64,000 nt of DNA from Sphingobacteriales bacterium (GTDB lineage: Bacteria > Bacteroidota > Bacteroidia > Chitinophagales > Chitinophagaceae). Each line of letters begins with the position of its first letter. Position 1 is the first letter of the stretch. Shown one piece after another: positions 59,536 to 64,000 of the stretch. The stretch lies in contig JACRJO010000032.1 in NCBI GenBank assembly GCA_016219985.1, positions 1 through 64,000 of the forward strand. Reading direction: 5' to 3'. A program made the position numbers and the translations under genes. The notes beneath the pieces were generated by a model. It searched no databases. It was not told the DNA's origin and saw only the letters and a program-made list of their open reading frames with translations.

Positions 59536-59643
59536 AAAGGAAGACGGAAAGTTGGGAAGCCGGAAAGTGTTATTCTTTAAAGGGGAAAACACTTCACTTC
59601 TTCCGGACTTTCAGACTTCCGGTCTTCCGGTCTTCCAGACTTA
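59536..59643. repeat. Word tract GGAAGACGGAAAGTTGGGAAG / CTTCCGGACTTTCAGACTTCC
   Basis: GGAAGACGGAAAGTTGGGAAGCCGGAAAG at about 59537-59566 is mirrored by CTTCTTCCGGACTTTCAGACTTCCGGTCTTCCGGTCTTCC at about 59598-59637. Inverted halves between ilvN and ilvC. Confidence 0.85.
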
Positions 59644-59674
59644 TCATTAAATAAACAACACAAAACAGATAATC

Positions 59675-60802
59675 ATGGCAAAGTTAAATTTCGGTGGCGT
59701 TGAAGAAAACGTAGTAACCAGGGAAGAATTTCCCTTAAGCAAAGCACAGCAAGTGCTGCAAAATGAAACCGTAGCGGTGATCGGCTACGGCGTACAGGGT
59801 CCCGGCCAGGCCCTGAACCAAAAAGACAATGGCATCAATGTAATCGTCGGGCAACGCAAGAATTCCAAATCCTGGGATAAAGCGGTGGCTGATGGTTTCG
59901 TTCCCGGTGAAACCTTATTCGAAATTGAAGAAGCCCTGCAAAGAGGAACTATTATCTGTTACCTGCTGAGTGACGCGGCCCAGATCGCTCTCTGGCCGAC
60001 AGTACAAAAACACCTGACTCCCGGGAAAGCCCTGTACTTCTCCCATGGTTTCGGGATCACTTTCAATGAGCAAACCGGTATCGTTCCCCCGAAAGATGTG
60101 GACGTATTCCTGGTGGCCCCCAAAGGTTCGGGTACTTCGCTTCGCAGGATGTTCCTGCAGGGCCGTGGCCTGAACAGTTCCTATGCCATTTACCAGGATG
60201 CAACCGGAAAGGCATTTGACCGGGTCATCGCCCTCGGTATCGCGGTCGGAAGCGGCTACCTGTTTGAAACAGATTTCAAAAAAGAAGTTTTCTCCGATCT
60301 GACCGGCGAGCGGGGCACATTAATGGGCGCCATCCAGGGTATCTTCGCCGCCCAGTACCAGGTACTGCGGGAAAGAGGACACTCTCCTTCAGAAGCATTC
60401 AATGAAACCGTGGAAGAACTGACCCAATCCCTGATGCCGCTGGTGGCGGAGAACGGGATGGACTGGATGTATGCCAACTGTTCCACCACGGCCCAGCGCG
60501 GCGCACTCGACTGGTGGAAAAAATTCCGCGATGCCACCCTGCCGGTCTTCAATGATCTTTATACCAGCGTGGCCACCGGTAAGGAATCACAACGTTCCAT
60601 TGACAGCAACAGCAAGGCGGATTACCGCGAGAAACTGGAAGTGGAACTGAAAGAATTAAGGGACAGCGAGATCTGGCAGGCCGGTAAAACCGTAAGAAGC
60701 CTGCGCCCCGAGAACCAGCCGAAGTCAGACACGGCCGCCCCCGCTTCTTCTACCAAGGAAGTATTCAGCAAACTGTCCGCTAAATCTGAATCAGTAGGAT
60801 AA
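59675..60802 (+). CDS. ilvC: Ketol-acid reductoisomerase
   Basis: NADPH enzyme converting acetolactate to dihydroxyisovalerate; 375 residues. Seen: VIGYGVQGPGQALNQKDNGINVIVGQRKNSKS (Rossmann motif GYGVQGPGQA and cofactor-selecting Arg/Ser), FSHGFGITF, LVAPKGSGTSLRRMF, DLTGERGTLMGAIQGIFAAQY and the metal-site Glu/Asp. It is slightly longer than the standard about 330-residue class I enzyme because of a Ser/Ala/Pro-rich C-terminal tail (about 345-375). Confidence 0.95.
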   Translation: MAKLNFGGVEENVVTREEFPLSKAQQVLQNETVAVIGYGVQGPGQALNQKDNGINVIVGQRKNSKSWDKAVADGFVPGETLFEIEEALQRGTIICYLLSDAAQIALWPTVQKHLTPGKALYFSHGFGITFNEQTGIVPPKDVDVFLVAPKGSGTSLRRMFLQGRGLNSSYAIYQDATGKAFDRVIALGIAVGSGYLFETDFKKEVFSDLTGERGTLMGAIQGIFAAQYQVLRERGHSPSEAFNETVEELTQSLMPLVAENGMDWMYANCSTTAQRGALDWWKKFRDATLPVFNDLYTSVATGKESQRSIDSNSKADYREKLEVELKELRDSEIWQAGKTVRSLRPENQPKSDTAAPASSTKEVFSKLSAKSESVG

Positions 60803-60807
60803 AAACT

Positions 60808-62061
60808 ATGGAATCAACCGTGAATGATACCCGGATGGATTTTGCAGCGGCGCACCAGCGGCTGAAAAAAGTCGTGAAGCGCACGCCGCTTATCCTGAAT
60901 GCAGGGCTCTCTAAGAAATACCAATGCAAGATCTACCTGAAAAGGGAGGACCTGCAGGCGGTACGTTCGTACAAACTCCGGGGCGCCTACAACATGATGA
61001 GCTTACTCTCCCCGGAGCAACTGCAGCGGGGCGTGGTTTGTGCCAGTGCCGGTAACCATGCACAGGGCTTCGCCTTCAGCTGTAAGAAACTGCATGCCAA
61101 AGGCGTGGTCTTTATGCCCATCATTACCCCCAAACAGAAAGTGAACCAGACCCGGATGTTCGGGGATGGCCATATCGAGATCAAACTGATCGGGGATACA
61201 TTTGACGATTGCGCGGTAGCGGCGAAACAATTCACGGAAGAAAATAAAATGACCTTCATCCCTCCCTTCGATGATTACCGGATCATCGAAGGACAGGGAA
61301 CGGTCGGGCTGGAAATACTGGAGGATCTCACCGAAGTGGATTATGTATTCATCCCGGTGGGCGGCGGCGGCTTAAGCGCCGGCGTGGGTACCTATTTCAA
61401 AAACTGGTCACCCCGGACAAAGATCATCGGACTGGAACCCGAAGGAGCTCCTTCCATGTTTGAAGCGCTGAAAGCGGGGCACCCGGTAACCTTAGACCGT
61501 ATTGACCGCTTTGTGGACGGGGCTGCCGTAAAAAGAGTGGGCGACCTCACTTTTTCCATTTGTAAAGAAGTGCTGGATGATATGCACCTCGTTCCGGAAG
61601 GAAAAGTCTGTTCCACCATCCTGAAACTGTACAACGAAGATGCGATCGTGGCGGAACCCGCAGGGGCCCTGTCAATCGCCGCATTGGATGATTATGCCGA
61701 AGAGATCAAAGGCAAAAACGTGGTTTGTATCGTGAGCGGGAGTAACAACGATATCGACCGCATGCAGGAAATAAAAGAAAGAAGCCTCCAGTACGAAGGA
61801 CTGAAACATTATTTCCTCATCAGTTTTGCCCAGCGGCCCGGCGCCCTTCGCGAATTTGTGAACAATGTACTGGGGCCCACGGATGATATCACCCGCTTTG
61901 AGTACATGCAAAAGACCAATAAAGAAAACGGCCCGGCGCTGGTGGGTATTGAATTGCAGAGCCGTTCGGATTATGAGCAGCTCCTGAACAAGCTGAAAGA
62001 TTCCAATATCGGTTTCTCGGAGATAAATAAAAACGACCAGTTGTTCGGATACCTGGTGTAA
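60808..62061 (+). CDS. ilvA: Threonine ammonia-lyase, biosynthetic
   Basis: PLP enzyme making 2-ketobutyrate for isoleucine; 417 residues. Seen: YLKREDLQAVRSYKLRGAYNMM with the Schiff-base Lys in SYKLRGAYN, CASAGNHAQGFA, PVGGGGLSAGVGTYF, and VSGSNNDIDRM. The C-terminal segment (about 325-417: HYFLISFAQRPGALREFVNNVL) is a single ACT-like regulatory domain; the two-domain E. coli form has about 514 residues. It starts 5 bases after ilvC, the last gene behind the attenuator. Confidence 0.95.
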   Translation: MESTVNDTRMDFAAAHQRLKKVVKRTPLILNAGLSKKYQCKIYLKREDLQAVRSYKLRGAYNMMSLLSPEQLQRGVVCASAGNHAQGFAFSCKKLHAKGVVFMPIITPKQKVNQTRMFGDGHIEIKLIGDTFDDCAVAAKQFTEENKMTFIPPFDDYRIIEGQGTVGLEILEDLTEVDYVFIPVGGGGLSAGVGTYFKNWSPRTKIIGLEPEGAPSMFEALKAGHPVTLDRIDRFVDGAAVKRVGDLTFSICKEVLDDMHLVPEGKVCSTILKLYNEDAIVAEPAGALSIAALDDYAEEIKGKNVVCIVSGSNNDIDRMQEIKERSLQYEGLKHYFLISFAQRPGALREFVNNVLGPTDDITRFEYMQKTNKENGPALVGIELQSRSDYEQLLNKLKDSNIGFSEINKNDQLFGYLV

Positions 62062-62202
62062 AGATTTGATCTCTATCAAATTGTGGATAATTTACCACTG
62101 AATCCTGTATTCTCATGAAAGCTATTTCGTAACTTCAGTCGTTTGCTTGCTGAATGAAATATAGTTAACGGCTGTATTCACTTAAACTTAACATTGCACC
62201 AC

Positions 62203-64000
62203 ATGGCAGGCAACCAGGGACTCTATCATCCTTCCTACGAACATGATGCATGCGGCATTGGCTTTGTCGCGAATATCAAAGGTCATAAATCTCACCAGCA
62301 TATCTCCGATGCACTGACGGTATTGGAGAACATGGAGCACCGCGGTGCCTGTGGCTGTGAGCACAATACCGGCGACGGCGCCGGTATCATGATCCAGACC
62401 CCGCATGAATTTTTCTTCGATGAATGCCTGAAACTCGGTGTTCATCTTCCTTCTTTTGGAAAATACGCAGCCGGTATGGTCTTCTTCCCGAAAGAGATCC
62501 GCCTCCGCGAAGAATGCCGCGATATACTCAACCGCACGGCGGAGCAATTGGGGATTGAAGTACTGGCCTACCGCAAGGTTCCGGTCAATACGGCAGGTAT
62601 CGGCCCCACGGCCCTGAGCGTGGAACCGGAGATCGAACAGGTTTTTGTAGCCTGCCCCGATTATATCGCCAACCCGGATGATTTTGAACGGAAATTATTC
62701 ATCTTGCGGAATTACGCCTCTCACCTGATCAACAACACGGTCCGCAAAGATGAGATCGGTTTTTATATTGCATCACTCTCCTACAAGACCATCGTTTATA
62801 AAGGACAACTGACCAGTCACCAGGTAAGGGAATATTTCCCCGACCTGAGCAATAAGAGAGTGGTAAGCGCCTTTGGTCTCGTACACTCCCGCTTTGCCAC
62901 CAATACGTTTCCTTCCTGGAAACTGGCCCAGCCCTTCCGCTTCATTGCGCACAACGGGGAAATCAATACACTGCAGGGTAACCTGAACTGGCTGAAGACA
63001 AGTGAAAAAGGGTTTACCACACCTTATTTCACTCCCGAAGAAATGGAAATGCTCTTACCGATCGTAACCGAAGGCCAGAGCGATTCCGCCTGTCTTGATA
63101 ATATGATCGAACTGCTGACCCTGACCGGCCGTTCCCTCCCGCATGTGATGATGATGCTGATCCCGGAAGCCTGGGACGGCAATGAGGATATGGACCCGGT
63201 GAAAAAAGCCTTCTATGAGTTTCACTCTTCCTTTATGGAACCCTGGGACGGGCCGGCCTCGATCTCTTTCACCGACGGTAAGATCATCGGCGCCACACTC
63301 GACCGGAATGGTCTTCGCCCTTCCCGGTATTGCGTAACGAATGATGACCGCGTGATTATGGCCTCCGAAACCGGCGCCTTGCCGGTTGATCCCGCCATTA
63401 TCCTGGAAAAAGGCCGACTGCAACCGGGTAAGATGTTCGTGGTGGATATGGAGAAAGGAAAAATCATCAGCGATGAGGACCTAAAAAAAGAGATCTGTTC
63501 TCAAAAGCCCTATGGCGAATGGCTGAATAAATATAAGATCCGGCTGGAAGAATTACCGCAACCCCGGATCATGTTCACGCACCTGGAACACGAACAGGTA
63601 TTCAAATACCAGAAGGCTTTTGGATTTTCCACCGAAGACCTGGATACGATCATTGCCCCGATGGCCCTGGAAGGAAAAGAACCGATTGGTTCGATGGGCA
63701 GCGATGTGCCGCTCGCTATCCTGAGCGACCAGCCCCAGCACCTCAGTAGTTATTTTAAACAACTTTTCGCGCAGGTCACCAATCCCCCGATCGACCCGAT
63801 CCGGGAACGGCTGGTCATGTCACTCGCTACTTTTGCCGGCAACAACGGCAACCTCTTGCTGGAAGACCCGCTGACCTGTCACAGCGTGGCATTAAAACAC
63901 CCGGTGCTGAGCAATTTCGAACTGGAAAAGATCCGGAGTATTGATACCGGCTTATTCCAGGCAAAGACCATTCAATGTTATTTCAGGGCGGATGGCAAAC
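62203..64000 (+). CDS. gltB: Glutamate synthase large subunit, N-terminal part (cut by window end)
   Basis: The frame is open from ATG 62203 to the window edge (599 codons seen of an expected about 1500). Seen: the propeptide MAGNQGLYHPSYEHDA followed by the catalytic N-terminal Cys of CGIGFVANIKGHKSH, HRGACGCEHNTGDGAGIMIQTP, and the glutaminase-domain segments HSRFATNTFPSWKLAQPFRFIAHNGEINT and DRNGLRPSRYCVTND. It makes glutamate, the amino donor for IlvE. Incomplete only because of the window edge. It is separated from ilvA by 141 bases with no terminator seen. Confidence 0.95.
   Translation, partial: MAGNQGLYHPSYEHDACGIGFVANIKGHKSHQHISDALTVLENMEHRGACGCEHNTGDGAGIMIQTPHEFFFDECLKLGVHLPSFGKYAAGMVFFPKEIRLREECRDILNRTAEQLGIEVLAYRKVPVNTAGIGPTALSVEPEIEQVFVACPDYIANPDDFERKLFILRNYASHLINNTVRKDEIGFYIASLSYKTIVYKGQLTSHQVREYFPDLSNKRVVSAFGLVHSRFATNTFPSWKLAQPFRFIAHNGEINTLQGNLNWLKTSEKGFTTPYFTPEEMEMLLPIVTEGQSDSACLDNMIELLTLTGRSLPHVMMMLIPEAWDGNEDMDPVKKAFYEFHSSFMEPWDGPASISFTDGKIIGATLDRNGLRPSRYCVTNDDRVIMASETGALPVDPAIILEKGRLQPGKMFVVDMEKGKIISDEDLKKEICSQKPYGEWLNKYKIRLEELPQPRIMFTHLEHEQVFKYQKAFGFSTEDLDTIIAPMALEGKEPIGSMGSDVPLAILSDQPQHLSSYFKQLFAQVTNPPIDPIRERLVMSLATFAGNNGNLLLEDPLTCHSVALKHPVLSNFELEKIRSIDTGLFQAKTIQCYFRADGK

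Noticed and set aside
62061..62100. ATTTGAT...ATCAAAT hairpin between ilvA and gltB as a terminator
   Set aside because: A 7-bp AT-only stem with no T run after it; too weak to call.

Overview
The window looks like chromosome from a Bacteroidota bacterium, most likely of the Chitinophagaceae or a close relative. Pointers are a type IX secretion (T9SS) C-terminal sorting domain, SprB-type repeats in a lipoprotein, an M56/BlaR-like peptidase carrying SusC-plug-like segments, Bacteroidota-type -7 boxes (TAnnTTTG) with very short leaders, a GxxExxY protein remnant, and a serine-palmitoyltransferase-like enzyme. No tRNA, rRNA, CRISPR array, complete insertion sequence or prophage was seen.

Layout. 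0-5 kb: Spt-like PLP enzyme, DPP-IV-like peptidase, then 1.1 kb of intergenic repeats. 5-12.5 kb: UbiX, an SprB-repeat lipoprotein with a c-type heme motif, an ECF sigma factor overlapping a one-TM/beta-barrel partner, small unknown genes and a T9SS cargo protein. 12.6-20.7 kb: formate-THF ligase, LigB-type dioxygenase, aconitase, a PspC-domain protein, and a BlaI/BlaR-like pair with a double-dyad operator. 20.7-33.6 kb: cysteine desulfurase, a two-subunit Tat-targeted molybdenum hydroxylase, GlmM, methyltransferase, LTA-synthase-like sulfatase, PAP2 phosphatase, CNNM/CBS protein, DUF6702-like and HupE/UreJ-like proteins. 33.6-49.1 kb: tandem M1 peptidases, a decayed GxxExxY gene inside inverted repeats, esterase, MORN-like protein, a BNR/VPS10-like exoprotein, a CoA-transferase, AroQ, CarA and a large helical unknown.

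49.4-62.1 kb is one branched-chain amino acid biosynthesis block: leuA-leuC-leuD-leuB, then a leader, then ilvE-ilvD-ilvB-ilvN-ilvC-ilvA, followed by the start of gltB, which is cut by the window edge. The leader is the most notable regulatory finding. It holds an unannotated 32-codon ORF (53968-54066) with the run IIIVVVIII, a terminator (54092-54120), and an antiterminator pairing between the end of the small ORF and the terminator's 5' arm. This is the layout of a ribosome-mediated Ile/Val attenuator. It sits after the leu genes and before the Ile/Val genes.

The second theme is intergenic. About fifteen gaps carry degenerate word tracts (for example GACTAAAGACTAAAGACTA, GAGCTGTGAGCTGCGAG, TTGAGGGTTTAGGG). 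Many are arranged as inverted halves, and in five minus-strand genes they supply the stop codon. GC-rich palindromes (CCTGCCT...AGGCAGG) are scattered alone, in arrays, and nested inside the word tracts. One composite array recurs in inverted orientation 16 kb away.
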